Part shown: one piece after another, positions 16,799 to 25,620 of the stretch
Layout of the letters: every line of letters starts with the position of its first letter
How positions within the stretch are numbered: position 1 is the stretch's first letter
Source of the DNA: CAZNPU01 sp964575335
GTDB taxonomy: Bacteria; Planctomycetota; Phycisphaerae; Phycisphaerales; SM1A02
NCBI GenBank assembly: GCA_964575335.1
Contig: CAZNPU010000009.1
Location: forward strand, 1-64,000
Length of the DNA: 64,000 nucleotides
Reading direction: 5' to 3'
Notes under the pieces: generated by a model
Database searches by the model: none
Told to the model about the DNA's origin: nothing
What the model saw: the letters and a program-made list of their open reading frames with translations, nothing else
Program-made: the position numbers and the translations under genes

Positions 16799-19021
16799 TC
16801 ATGGGCAGGGGCCCCAGGCGCTTATGACCGCGAGCAGGTCGTCAACGTTGACAGCGCCATCTTTCACGATATCCGCAGGGCACTTGTCGCCTGGCGGGGG
16901 GCACGAGCCCCAGGCGCCGACCACCGCCAGCAGATCATCAACATCAACCGATCCGGAGCCGGTGATATCTGCCGGGCAGGCGGGGGGCGGAACATCGCAG
17001 GGGATTGTCTGCGCCCACCAGCTTCCGTTCAGCACCGCTGCTTCAGCAGGACCGCTGCCGCCCAGATTGGCAGCGACCTCGCCTGCGCCTTCATCCAGCC
17101 GCCAGTAGCTGTGCAAATCGGGCGTCGCGGGATCAACCACGCTGTTGAGGTCCGCGAGAATCTCCTCAGGCGTGCGAGGCACGGACCAGAAGCGCACCTC
17201 ATCAAGCTGACCAATGAAGTAATCATTGCGCTCGCCCTGCACGTTTGCCGCTCCCAGAAGCAGTGTGCCCTTCAGGGAGCCAACCGTCGGCGAGGCAGCG
17301 GCGTTGTCCACCATCTCCGGCTGACGCAGCACCCCGTCAATGTACAACTCCATCAGGTCGGACTGCGCATCGACGCGCCACGCAAAGTGATGCCAGTGAT
17401 GATCGAAGATCTCTGGAAGTGCGTAGATGCTGGTGCGATTGCGCGTCACAGATCCCGCCCATTTCCGCTGGAGCGTGACATAACCTGGCGCATATGCATT
17501 ACCTGCACAGTTGAGTTGGGCCTTGACAGTCCATAACCCGGACTGCAGGTGCAGGAGCGACATTGTTGAATCAGTGCGATCCGTGCGGAACCACATCTCG
17601 ACTGTTCCGTGGTTGAAAACCTGGTTGAACTCACTGAATTCACCAAGTTCAACATGCTGCTGGTCTCCCAGCAGGTAGAGCGAAGCGCCATCGAGCGGAT
17701 CACAGAAGTCTTCGCAAGAATTGTCATCACATGCGGTGCTGTAGCACCCAGCATGACAGCAGCCGTTGGGCACGAATCCTTCGCTGCAATTGATCGGCAG
17801 GATCGTCATGCCAGTCGTGTGGTTGAACGACCACTCTGGGCCGGAAACAGAGAAACGCATCCGCATGGAAGGATCGTCGGGAAGCGTCGGTCCTTCTCCG
17901 TTTGGCAGGTACCGCAGCCAAAACGTGGCATTTCCCTGATCATCGATGACCGGGACGGGCAGCATGACACCCGGCGAAGGTATGGGCGTATTGATCGTCA
18001 ACCATAGAGGGCTGCCGGGGATGTGGAACTGGACGCGGCCACGCTCAGGAACCTCCGTGATCATGACGACGAAAAGCTCAGGATTGTTGTACGTCGTCGG
18101 CACGACAATCAGAGGAAATTCCACGTATGCCTCGTTCTGCACCGCCTCGATACGTGTGGGAAGCAGTGAGCCGTCTGCCGGATGCTCGACTTGCCGCAAG
18201 TCGATTGTGTGAACTGCGATGTTTGAATCGAATTCGCCATCTGTGACGTAATACGAGAATGAATCGATGCCTGGATAAATGCCCGGTTCGATCTCAGGGT
18301 CAGGTCCAACATTCGGATTGACGTAATACAGATGTATGGTGGGGCTCTGGAGCGTCACGCCAGGTGTGATGAGCTTGTCAGGGTGAATCTCCTCGTAATA
18401 CAACTGGCCGTGCTGAGGCAGTGTGACGAAGTGGATGGTGAGAGGGTCGCCGTATACATCGTTGTACGTCAACTGCGATGGGCAGAATGGACTGGTGGAA
18501 AGATAGGTTGTCGTCTTGCTTACAGCAGTCGGCGGGTGGTTGATTCGATCGATGACAATGGTGAGAAACCACTCAGTCGAAAGTCCGTACGCATTTGTCA
18601 CGCGCGTGTGATTGGCGACGGGAAAGCTCGTCGAAGGCGAGTGCGGAACAAACGCGATTGCGCCTTGTGGATGCGTAATTTCAGTGAGCCCTCCCCCGAG
18701 AATCTGTTCGCCAAGAGTCATGTCCTCGTTGACCTGGTAGAACAGGCCGAACATTTCACTGGGAACGAATATCATCTCGAAGGTAAGCGGCAGACCGCTT
18801 CCGTCCGGGTTCGGATCTGTCACAATGGGAATGAGGAAAAGTGTGTCACCCTCGGTTACCCTGATGGGGCCATTGCCGAGGTCAATCCCTTTGAGGCCGT
18901 GAAAAACAGGAGGAAGCGGATCATCCGCGAACGCATGGACGTTCGTGCAAAGGGTAATCGCCAGGACGACGATCACGAACATGTTGTTCAATACGGCATT
19001 GTTGTGGATGTTCATGGGCAT
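16799..19021 (-). CDS. Secreted cadherin/CSPG-like and LamG protein with dockerin-like tail
   Basis: A 740-residue exported protein. A signal peptide follows the start ('FVIVVLAITLCTNVHA'). Residues up to about 420 look like beta-sandwich repeats of the CSPG/cadherin-like type ('PPTAVSKTTTY', 'DSFSYYVTDGEFDSN'). A Cys-rich linker ('NGCCHAGC...CEDFCDP') leads to a LamG/concanavalin-like domain ('GTVEMWFRTD', 'HHFAWRVD', 'GQLDEVRFWS'). Two dockerin-like segments with 'VDVDDLLAVVGAWG' and 'VNVDDLLAVISAWG' end the chain and probably bind calcium or serve in surface attachment. I chose the ATG at 19021 (GGGAGA just upstream); codon 3 is also possible. The gene lies between two copies of the paaA/thiolase junction, so it looks acquired. 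Confidence 0.82.
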   Translation of the reverse strand: MPMNIHNNAVLNNMFVIVVLAITLCTNVHAFADDPLPPVFHGLKGIDLGNGPIRVTEGDTLFLIPIVTDPNPDGSGLPLTFEMIFVPSEMFGLFYQVNEDMTLGEQILGGGLTEITHPQGAIAFVPHSPSTSFPVANHTRVTNAYGLSTEWFLTIVIDRINHPPTAVSKTTTYLSTSPFCPSQLTYNDVYGDPLTIHFVTLPQHGQLYYEEIHPDKLITPGVTLQSPTIHLYYVNPNVGPDPEIEPGIYPGIDSFSYYVTDGEFDSNIAVHTIDLRQVEHPADGSLLPTRIEAVQNEAYVEFPLIVVPTTYNNPELFVVMITEVPERGRVQFHIPGSPLWLTINTPIPSPGVMLPVPVIDDQGNATFWLRYLPNGEGPTLPDDPSMRMRFSVSGPEWSFNHTTGMTILPINCSEGFVPNGCCHAGCYSTACDDNSCEDFCDPLDGASLYLLGDQQHVELGEFSEFNQVFNHGTVEMWFRTDRTDSTMSLLHLQSGLWTVKAQLNCAGNAYAPGYVTLQRKWAGSVTRNRTSIYALPEIFDHHWHHFAWRVDAQSDLMELYIDGVLRQPEMVDNAAASPTVGSLKGTLLLGAANVQGERNDYFIGQLDEVRFWSVPRTPEEILADLNSVVDPATPDLHSYWRLDEGAGEVAANLGGSGPAEAAVLNGSWWAQTIPCDVPPPACPADITGSGSVDVDDLLAVVGAWGSCPPPGDKCPADIVKDGAVNVDDLLAVISAWGPCP

Positions 19022-19360
19022 GGTCTCCCGCGCATGTGACTCGGATTTTTCTGTTGCTGAAAATATCGCGCAGGCAAAGACGGTGTGCCCCAAAAATGGA
19101 TTAACTCTAAAAAAAGTGCTGACTATGAATGCATGTACTGGCCACATGCGAAGTGAGGCGGTACATTAGAACAGCTGACATAACCCCGGATCGATGGCAC
19201 GGGCATCCCGCCTGTGTGGGGTGCTGCGCGGACAAAGATCTTCCGCCACTTTCGGTCAGCCGTTTTTGCCCAAGCGTACGCAGGGCCATGGGCAGTTTGT
19301 GGCGGGGATTTGCGCTTACGCCCGTCCGAAGAGAATTATCAGACCCAGGCCGGCGCCTGA
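19022..19360. other. Upstream region of the LamG-dockerin gene
   Basis: About 340 bases without a supported gene. It should hold the promoter of the minus-strand LamG-dockerin gene, but I see no convincing -10/-35 pair. Its right edge meets junction copy 2. Confidence 0.5.
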
Positions 19361-19680
19361 GAGCCGGACATCGATACGTTTTCTGAATTGGGGTTCACCG
19401 CGGAGACCGCAGAGATCGCGGAGGGGAGGAAAGTTGCGACGGCGTTCGACGCATGATGTCGGCAACCATCATTCTGTTCACGTTAAAGTTCAGAAACAGC
19501 CCGACTTATGTTTGTTTGCCGGATAGTCGGAGGTAGTTCAAGAGTTGCACGGTATGGATGGGGCTTTGGAAAGTAATTCGCCGTTCATGACTCACTTCCA
19601 TCTCCGCGTCCTCCGCGGTGAATCCCTCTCGGCTAATTTACCGCGGTGAATTACTCTCGGCAGATCACCGTCGCCAGGCC
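19361..19680. repeat. Duplicated junction, copy 2 (relic of paaA start to real thiolase 3' end)
   Basis: This is the partner of 16287-16670. Its left end contains a decayed paaA start on the minus strand: an ATG followed by codons reading M-S-G-S, the same as real paaA, then drift to a stop. Its right end is the genuine end of the thiolase gene. The core carries CGCGGAG repeats at both sides. The two copies have clearly diverged by substitutions and small indels, so the event is not recent. Confidence 0.75.
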
Positions 19681-20871
19681 TTGGCCGACGCCGATGCAGG
19701 CTGTCGCTAAGCCGTGAGTAGCGTTGGTGCGGTTCATTTCATGAACGAGCGATGCGACTAGGCGTGCGCCGCTCATGCCCAGCGGGTGGCCGATGGCGAT
19801 CGCGCCGCCTTTGGGGTTGAGCCGTTGATCGCCCGGTGCAATCCCCAGATCGCGCATCACAGCAATGCACTGAGCTGCGAACGCCTCGTTCAGCTCAATG
19901 ACATCAATCTGATCAAGGCGAAGCCCGGCCCGCTGCAGCGCTTTTTGGGTGGCAGGCACCGGTCCCAGGCCCATATATGCCGGATCGACCCCGGCCGCAG
20001 CCGAGGGACCGACGAACGCCAGCGGCGTCAGACCAAGCTGTTTGGCGCGGCTTTCCTCCACCAGCAGCAGCGCAGCTGCGCCGTCGTTGACGCCGGAGGA
20101 ATTGCCTGCCGTGACCGTCCCCTGGTCGTCCTTCGCAAATGCAGGACGCAGCTTGGCCAGTTTCTCCAGCGTGGTGTCGGGACGCGGGTGTTCGTCGGTG
20201 TCAAACAGAACCGGCGGGTCCTTCTTCGTCGCTCCCGGAACCTCCACCGGCACGATCTCATTCTGAAACAGGCACATTTCCTTCGCAGCTGCCCATTTCT
20301 GCTGGCTCCACAGTGCGAACCGGTCTTGCTCCTCGCGGCTGATGTGGTACTTGCGCGCGACGTTCTCTGCGGTTTCTCCCATCGAGTAGGGGTAATGCGC
20401 CGCTGCAAGCTTGGGGTTTGTGAAGCGCCATCCGATCGTGGTGTCAAATACCTGCGGGGGGGTGCGATCGAACTCCGCCTCCGGTTTGGCGAACACAAAC
20501 GGCGCGCGGGTCATGGATTCGACGCCGCCGGCAATGAACACCTCGCCATGTCCCGCCTCGATCATGCGCGCTGCGATGTTGACCGCTTCAAGCCCCGATG
20601 CGCACAAGCGATTCACCGTCGCTCCCGGAACGGTTTCGGGCAACCCTGCCAGCAGCGCAGCCATGCGCGCAACGTTGCGGTTGTCCTCGCCGGCCTGGTT
20701 CGCGGCACCGAGATAGACATCGTCGATGAGATTCGGATCGATTCCGCTGCGCTCGACCACAGCCTTGATCACGTGCGCAGCAAGGTCATCGGGGCGAATT
20801 GATTTCAATGCGCCGCCATAGCGGCCGACGGGAGTACGAAGTGCAGTGATAATCGCAGCGCGGCGGGACAT
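19651..20871 (-). CDS. paaJ: Thiolase, probable 3-oxoadipyl-CoA/acetyl-CoA acyltransferase
   Basis: It cleaves 3-oxoacyl-CoA with CoA, here most likely the last step of phenylacetate degradation giving acetyl-CoA and succinyl-CoA. The nucleophile Cys90 lies in 'VNRLCASGL', His362 in 'AIAIGHPLGMSGAR' and the acid/base Cys392 in 'CIGVGQG'. At 406 residues it is full length. The substrate assignment rests on the neighbouring paaH/G/F-like and paaABCD genes; FadA-type activity cannot be excluded. A TACACT hexamer seven bases before the ATG predicts a leaderless mRNA. The last codons and downstream sequence are duplicated at 16287-16670. Confidence 0.9.
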   Translation of the reverse strand: MSRRAAIITALRTPVGRYGGALKSIRPDDLAAHVIKAVVERSGIDPNLIDDVYLGAANQAGEDNRNVARMAALLAGLPETVPGATVNRLCASGLEAVNIAARMIEAGHGEVFIAGGVESMTRAPFVFAKPEAEFDRTPPQVFDTTIGWRFTNPKLAAAHYPYSMGETAENVARKYHISREEQDRFALWSQQKWAAAKEMCLFQNEIVPVEVPGATKKDPPVLFDTDEHPRPDTTLEKLAKLRPAFAKDDQGTVTAGNSSGVNDGAAALLLVEESRAKQLGLTPLAFVGPSAAAGVDPAYMGLGPVPATQKALQRAGLRLDQIDVIELNEAFAAQCIAVMRDLGIAPGDQRLNPKGGAIAIGHPLGMSGARLVASLVHEMNRTNATHGLATACIGVGQGLATVICRE

Positions 20872-20878
20872 ACGCCAT

Positions 20879-20884
20879 AGTGTA
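20879..20884 (-). promoter_or_regulatory. Predicted -10 element TACACT of the thiolase gene
   Basis: On the minus strand GCTACACT is followed by seven bases and then the ATG. With normal -10 to start-site spacing, transcription would begin at or next to the start codon. No Shine-Dalgarno sequence fits in this space. Confidence 0.6.
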
Positions 20885-21020
20885 GCGATGAGCTCTGCTC
20901 GGCGCAGACGCGCAGCGTCGATTTCCCGCCTGATGCGCCCATCACGTTGTACGAATCAACACAATAGCAGCTGCCGTCAGATACCAGCAGAACGCACGCA
21001 TCTGCGCAAGACGAAGTGCG

Positions 21021-22262
21021 TCAGACCTTTGCCTTGAGCATGTCGGGCGCTTCAAAGCGATGATCTGCTGCAGTGGCGTTGAGCGCATCAAGCAGCTCGC
21101 CGCACACAGCCGCGGTGATTTCATCGGCCCACTCAAGCGGGCCTTTGGGGTAATTCGTGCCCAGCTTGAGCGCGGTGTTGATGTCGCTGGCGGATGCAAC
21201 GTTCTCCGTGAGCGCCCACGCTGCCTCGTTGATGATCGACACCAGCACGCGGCTGAACACATATTGCTCAAGCTGCGAGCCGATCTGGTCGGTGGCTCGT
21301 TGGGCAAATTTTTCCACCGCTTCCAGCAGGCGGTCGCTCATCGCCAGCGTTCGGCGTGTGAATGGAAGCGCGGGCACTGGCGGATCGATTTCGTGGTTGT
21401 ATGCGCCGCGGCCGCTCTTGCGACCAAGATGCCCCGCTTGCACCAGTTCAGTTTGCAACTTGCTCGGACGCAGCCTTGCGGGCTTGCCAAGCTGTTCCCA
21501 TACTGTTTGGGTGGTGGCGGTGTTGACATCATGGCCGATGAGATCGGTCAGTTCGAACGGCCCCATTTTGAACCCGCCAAGGTCCTTCATCGCGCGATCG
21601 ATCTCATCCACGTTGGCGTAGCCATCTTCCACGATGCGGAACGCTTCGAGATAAAACGGCCGGGCCACGCGATTGACGATGAAACCGGGCGTGTCATTGC
21701 ACTTGGCCACGGTCTTGCCCCATGCCTCAGCGATGAGCGTTGCGCGACGTACCGCGCTGGGATCGCTCTTGCTGCCGGCGATGATTTCCACCAGCGGCAT
21801 GAGCGGCGCGGGATTGAAAAAGTGCATGCCAACCGTGCGCTGCGGCTGGCCGATCGCTTCGCCGAGTTTGGTGATCGACAGTGCGGAAGTATTTGACGCA
21901 ATCACCGCATCCGCAGGAAGGTGCGGGAGAACGCTGCTGAGCACCTTGGTCTTGACCGCCATATCTTCGACCACCGCTTCGATCACGAGGTCGCATTCCG
22001 CAAAGCTCTGCGGCCCCTTAGCGATCTGCAGACGCGACTGGCATTCCTCACGCTGCTGTGTGGTGAGAAAGCCTTTTTCAACCAGGCGATCCAGCCGCTT
22101 GCCGATGCCTTCGATCGCCTTGTGTACGGTGGGTTCGTCGACGTCCAGAAGCACAACGGTCCAGCCGTGCATGGCGGCGACCTGTGCAATTCCCGCGCCC
22201 ATGGCGCCGGTGCCGATAATGCCGATGGGATGTTTTGAGCTGCTCATGCTGAATCCGATCAT
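21021..22262 (-). CDS. paaH: 3-hydroxyacyl-CoA dehydrogenase (PaaH-like)
   Basis: It oxidises 3-hydroxyacyl-CoA (3-hydroxyadipyl-CoA in the phenylacetate route) with NAD+. The Rossmann motif 'IGIIGTGAMGAGIAQ' is near residue 13, and 'SNTSALSI' plus 'RTVGMHFFNPAP' carry the conserved Ser, His and Asn residues. Two C-terminal dehydrogenase domains are present: 'DTPGFIVNRVARPF', then a second one with 'LGTNYPKGPLEWAD'. At 413 residues it is a duplicated-tail type without a fused hydratase. An ATG five codons downstream (22247) has a slightly better upstream GGA and could be the true start. Confidence 0.9.
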   Translation of the reverse strand: MIGFSMSSSKHPIGIIGTGAMGAGIAQVAAMHGWTVVLLDVDEPTVHKAIEGIGKRLDRLVEKGFLTTQQREECQSRLQIAKGPQSFAECDLVIEAVVEDMAVKTKVLSSVLPHLPADAVIASNTSALSITKLGEAIGQPQRTVGMHFFNPAPLMPLVEIIAGSKSDPSAVRRATLIAEAWGKTVAKCNDTPGFIVNRVARPFYLEAFRIVEDGYANVDEIDRAMKDLGGFKMGPFELTDLIGHDVNTATTQTVWEQLGKPARLRPSKLQTELVQAGHLGRKSGRGAYNHEIDPPVPALPFTRRTLAMSDRLLEAVEKFAQRATDQIGSQLEQYVFSRVLVSIINEAAWALTENVASASDINTALKLGTNYPKGPLEWADEITAAVCGELLDALNATAADHRFEAPDMLKAKV

Positions 22263-22391
22263 TCGCCTGCCTGGAGCCGACCCGCGTCCTTGTCACACTG
22301 CCTGTCAGACGCGGCTTCCGGGACTTCCGAGGCCTCCAGAGCTTCCGGGGGCAGGAGCGGGGCGGAGAACCCCAATGACCACACCTGCTGC

Positions 22392-23216
22392 CTACCGTCC
22401 CTGGAAGTTCGGCTTGCGCTTTTCAAGAAACGCGACAACGCCTTCATAATGATCGGCTGTTTTGCCTGCAGTTTCTTGATCGTATGCCTCAGCTTCCAGT
22501 TGCTGATCCAGATCATTATGCAGTGATTGATTGAGCAGCCGTTTGGTCAAGGCAATGGCTCGGCTGGGCAGGCTGGCCAACTTTGCAGCGAGTTTCCGGG
22601 ACGCGGCTTCCAGTTCCGCCGCGGGCACAACCTGATTGACCAATCCAAGCTGCAGCGCTTCGGCGGCGTCCACTTTCTGGCCGGTCATGCACATCTCCAT
22701 GGCTTTGCCCAGTCCCACGAGACGGGGGAGCATGAAGGTGGAACCGGAATCGGGAATCAGCCCCACGTTGATGAAGACTTCAATGAATGACGCTTGATCG
22801 GATGCGATTCGCATATCGCAGGCCAGCGCGAGGCTGCAGCCTGCTCCTGCTGCAACGCCGTTCACCGCAGCGATGACGGGCTTTTCCATCTCGCGGATGC
22901 GCTTGATGATCGGGTTGTACCGCCGGCGAAGATCATCGCCGAGCTGCGGCACGTAACCGGGCACGTATTTTTTCTTGAGATCGCCAAGGTCCTGGCCGGA
23001 GGAAAACGCCCGGCCGGAGCCGGTGATGATGATGACGCGAATGTTCGCATCGCGCTCGGCGTTTTTCAGGGCCTCATTGAGTTCCGTAGTCAGTTCATCG
23101 TTGAACGCGTTGAGCACATCAGGCCGGTTGAGCGTGATGGTGCAGATGGAATCGGCAGTGTGAACGGCAATGGTTTGCGAGGAAGCGGCAGCAGCAGGCG
23201 TGGCAGTTGTAGACAT
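22392..23216 (-). CDS. paaG: Enoyl-CoA hydratase/isomerase family protein (PaaG-like)
   Basis: A crotonase-fold enzyme. The oxyanion-hole segments 'GRAFSSGQDL' and 'NGVAAGAGCSLALACD' are present. 'VGLIPDSGSTFMLPR' matches the PaaG subgroup (isomerisation of the ring epoxide to oxepin-CoA), where an Asp replaces the second catalytic Glu of ordinary hydratases. Length 274 is normal, with an Ala/Thr-rich 15-residue N-terminal extension. AAGGA eight bases before the ATG is a good ribosome-binding site. It follows the second crotonase on the same strand after 126 bp. Confidence 0.85.
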   Translation of the reverse strand: MSTTATPAAAASSQTIAVHTADSICTITLNRPDVLNAFNDELTTELNEALKNAERDANIRVIIITGSGRAFSSGQDLGDLKKKYVPGYVPQLGDDLRRRYNPIIKRIREMEKPVIAAVNGVAAGAGCSLALACDMRIASDQASFIEVFINVGLIPDSGSTFMLPRLVGLGKAMEMCMTGQKVDAAEALQLGLVNQVVPAAELEAASRKLAAKLASLPSRAIALTKRLLNQSLHNDLDQQLEAEAYDQETAGKTADHYEGVVAFLEKRKPNFQGR

Positions 23217-23342
23217 GTTTGGATTCCTTCAGTTGCTGAGCAGCGGGTTTGTCTGTTGATAGCGAGCTGCAGTAAGGCGAAGAAAAACGTGCTGTTCGAA
23301 CAAGCGTTCCGGGGCAAGCGCTATCTGCGAAACGCGCCGACG

Positions 23343-24161
23343 TTACTTCCCTTTGAACTGCGGCTTGCGCTTTTCCATGAACGCGCGCATGCCTTCTTTC
23401 TGATCTTCGCTTGCAAAGAGCATGTAGAACAGCTTGCGCTCGTACTCCAGACCCTCTGAAAGATTCATCTCATGCGCTTTGAGCACCGCATCCTTGGCGA
23501 TGCGCAGCGCCAGTGGCGACTTCTTTGCGATTTCATGCGCAAGCTTCAGCGCCGCGGTGTAGTAGTGCTCCTTCGGTACAACGCGGCTGACCAGGCCTGC
23601 TGCGAGCGCTTCCTTGGCGCTGAGGAACCGTCCGCTGAGGATGACGTCCATCGCTGCCGCCTTGCCGATCGCGCGCGTCAGACGCTGCGTGCCGCCTGCG
23701 CCAGGCATGACGCCGATGTTGATTTCCGGCTGACCGATCTGCGCGGTTTCGCTGGCGACGACGATATCGCAGAGCATCATCAATTCGCAGCCGCCGCCCA
23801 GTGCGTAGCCGCTGACTGCTGCGATGATCGGCTTCTTGACGCGCTTGATGCGGTCCCATGTGGCGAACTGGTCGCGTTCGTACATGCTGATGGCGGTTTG
23901 CTCAGCCATGTCGCCGATATCCGCGCCCGCAGCCCACGCGCGCTCGCTGCCTGCAAGCAGAATCACGTGAATGCCGGGATCCTTGTCGAACGCTTCCATC
24001 TGCGTCGCGAGCTGGGTCATCAGTTCGGGATTGAGCGCGTTGAGCACCTTGGGGCGGTTGAGCCTGATGATGCCGACGTGCCCATCGGTTTCGGTGAGAA
24101 TCAGCGGTTCGTGTGTTGTTTGATTTTCCGAGCCGGGCGGATTGGAAACTGCTGTGGTCAT
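23343..24161 (-). CDS. paaF: Enoyl-CoA hydratase (PaaF-like)
   Basis: This crotonase likely hydrates 2,3-didehydroadipyl-CoA or other 2-enoyl-CoA thioesters. Unlike its neighbour it has the typical hydratase pattern: 'AWAAGADIGDMA', 'SGYALGGGCELMMLCD' and 'QPEINIGVMPGAGGTQRL' with both catalytic Glu positions. It ends 'FMEKRKPQFKGK', normal for the family (272 residues). Its ATG overlaps the stop of the upstream thioesterase gene (ATGA), so the two are translationally coupled. The PaaF assignment is by context; a short-chain FadB-like role is possible. Confidence 0.86.
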   Translation of the reverse strand: MTTAVSNPPGSENQTTHEPLILTETDGHVGIIRLNRPKVLNALNPELMTQLATQMEAFDKDPGIHVILLAGSERAWAAGADIGDMAEQTAISMYERDQFATWDRIKRVKKPIIAAVSGYALGGGCELMMLCDIVVASETAQIGQPEINIGVMPGAGGTQRLTRAIGKAAAMDVILSGRFLSAKEALAAGLVSRVVPKEHYYTAALKLAHEIAKKSPLALRIAKDAVLKAHEMNLSEGLEYERKLFYMLFASEDQKEGMRAFMEKRKPQFKGK

Positions 24162-24553
24162 GACTGTGCTCTCTTGATCAACGCTTCGAGTTTTGTTTTG
24201 GGCAAGATGCGCTGGACCTGCTTGCCGCGTCCGACAATTCTGTCACCATCGTAGGCGATCAGCTCGCAGACGAGGGTGGTGGGGCCGAGTTCGACCGCCT
24301 TTGCGACGATGCGCACGGTATGGCCCAGCGGCGCGGGGGCAACGTGGTCGATCGACAGGTGCGAGCCGATGCCTTCTTCGTGCGGTTCCAGATGCGGGGC
24401 GAGTACCATGCGGGCAGCCAATTCCATATGGTGCGCCATCGACCATGTCGAGTACACGCGATGCACGATCACATCATCGAACGCGGGGCACATGTCCTCG
24501 GTGACGGTGATGACAACCTCAGCGGTGTTGCCGACTTGCAGTGACGGTTTCAT
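24158..24553 (-). CDS. Hot-dog fold thioesterase, FlK-like
   Basis: A 131-residue single hot-dog protein. Motifs 'MKPSLQVG', 'VYSTWSMAHHMELAARMVL' and 'HEEGIGSHLSIDHVAPAPLG' match the family of the fluoroacetyl-CoA thioesterase FlK. In a phenylacetate cluster it may play the housekeeping role usually given to PaaI, releasing CoA from dead-end thioesters, but it is from a different thioesterase subgroup. I chose the ATG at 24553; the frame extends upstream without similarity. A TACACT hexamer lies ten bases before it. It overlaps the following crotonase by four bases, making it the first gene of that unit. Confidence 0.8.
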   Translation of the reverse strand: MKPSLQVGNTAEVVITVTEDMCPAFDDVIVHRVYSTWSMAHHMELAARMVLAPHLEPHEEGIGSHLSIDHVAPAPLGHTVRIVAKAVELGPTTLVCELIAYDGDRIVGRGKQVQRILPKTKLEALIKRAQS

Positions 24554-24563
24554 AACGCTGAAG

Positions 24564-24569
24564 AGTGTA
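24564..24569 (-). promoter_or_regulatory. Predicted -10 element TACACT of the thioesterase/paaF unit
   Basis: It occurs as CCGCTACACT on the minus strand, ten bases before the thioesterase ATG. This predicts a leader of only a few bases. Confidence 0.55.
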
Positions 24570-24670
24570 GCGGCAGATGCGCGACGTGTTGATGCGCCAC
24601 AGTTGTTTCCAGCATGCTGCGCCGCAGGTGCAATCAGCAGGCGGCCGCTACGCCATGCGAGCCGGCCCGC

Positions 24671-24676
24671 TACACT
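24671..24676 (+). promoter_or_regulatory. Predicted -10 element TACACT of the alpha/beta hydrolase gene
   Basis: CCGCTACACT is followed by six bases and then the ATG. The same block facing the opposite gene lies 100 bp away, so this spacer holds two divergent promoters of the same kind. Confidence 0.6.
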
Positions 24677-24682
24677 GCCCAA

Positions 24683-25615
24683 ATGACCGGATTGCTGATC
24701 CTGCTGAGTATCGCCCTGGCGCTGGTGGTGGCGCTGCTCGCAGCCATTTTGGCGCGTGACATGGTGCGGCCGGCGCGGCGGACCGCTGCGTACGCTATCG
24801 CGCGGAACCTACCATGCGATCCGGGCGATCTTGGACTGGATTTCGAGCAGTGGGAGCTTGATCGCCCCGATGGCGCTGTGCTGCCGGTGTGGGAAATTAG
24901 AACCAATCGCGATTTGTTGTCCGATCAGCCTCCAAATCAGACGACGCTGACGGCTGTATTCGTTCACGGCTGGGGCCACAGCCGCATCGATACGCTCAGT
25001 CGCATCGGACTGTTTTTGCCGCTGGTTGACCGGATCGTGCTGTACGACCTGCGCGGCCACGGTGATGCGGAAGGCTCATTGAGTCGGCTCGGCGACGGTG
25101 AGCAGTACGATTTGCTGGCGCTTCTGGAGCGGCTGGGCGAAGGGCGATTTCTTCTCGTCGGCCACTCGATGGGAGCGGTCATTGCCATCACCGCAGCGCA
25201 CCTTGCGACACGCGATGCGAACCATCCCCTGCGAAATCGCATTGCTGGCGTGATCGCCTACGGGCCATATTGCGAGTTTCACCAGTCGCTGCAGGGCCGC
25301 TTGCGGCATGCGGGATATCCCACGCGGCCCATGACCGATTTGGCGCTGCTCGTGCATCGCCTGCGCGGCGTGCGGCCGTTGAGCCTGAATCCCCACGATC
25401 TGCGCACCCTCGGCTGCCCGCTACTTGTCATTCATGGTGAACTGGACAATGTTGCGCCGCTTGAACACGGCAGGCGAATTGCAGCGGCTGCTAAAGAGGC
25501 GGATTGTCAGACCATCGCCGGCGCAGGGCATACCGATGCACATCTTGTCGATGCGGAACGACATGATGCGCTGGTGCAGGATTTCGTAAAGCGATTGGAA
25601 GGCGGTATGCCATAA
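24683..25615 (+). CDS. Membrane-anchored alpha/beta hydrolase
   Basis: A 310-residue protein with one N-terminal hydrophobic segment (about residues 2-24), then an alpha/beta hydrolase domain. 'VFVHGWGHSRID' is the oxyanion strand and 'LLVGHSMGAVI' carries the nucleophilic Ser. 'VIHGELDNVAP' probably bears the Asp and 'GAGHTDAH' the His. 'DLRGHGDAEGS' is typical of serine hydrolases acting on small esters or acyl chains. The substrate cannot be told. The start follows a TACACT promoter-like hexamer by six bases; an upstream in-frame ATG at 24614 lies ahead of that element and is unlikely. Confidence 0.85.
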   Translation: MTGLLILLSIALALVVALLAAILARDMVRPARRTAAYAIARNLPCDPGDLGLDFEQWELDRPDGAVLPVWEIRTNRDLLSDQPPNQTTLTAVFVHGWGHSRIDTLSRIGLFLPLVDRIVLYDLRGHGDAEGSLSRLGDGEQYDLLALLERLGEGRFLLVGHSMGAVIAITAAHLATRDANHPLRNRIAGVIAYGPYCEFHQSLQGRLRHAGYPTRPMTDLALLVHRLRGVRPLSLNPHDLRTLGCPLLVIHGELDNVAPLEHGRRIAAAAKEADCQTIAGAGHTDAHLVDAERHDALVQDFVKRLEGGMP

Positions 25616-25620
25616 CACAA

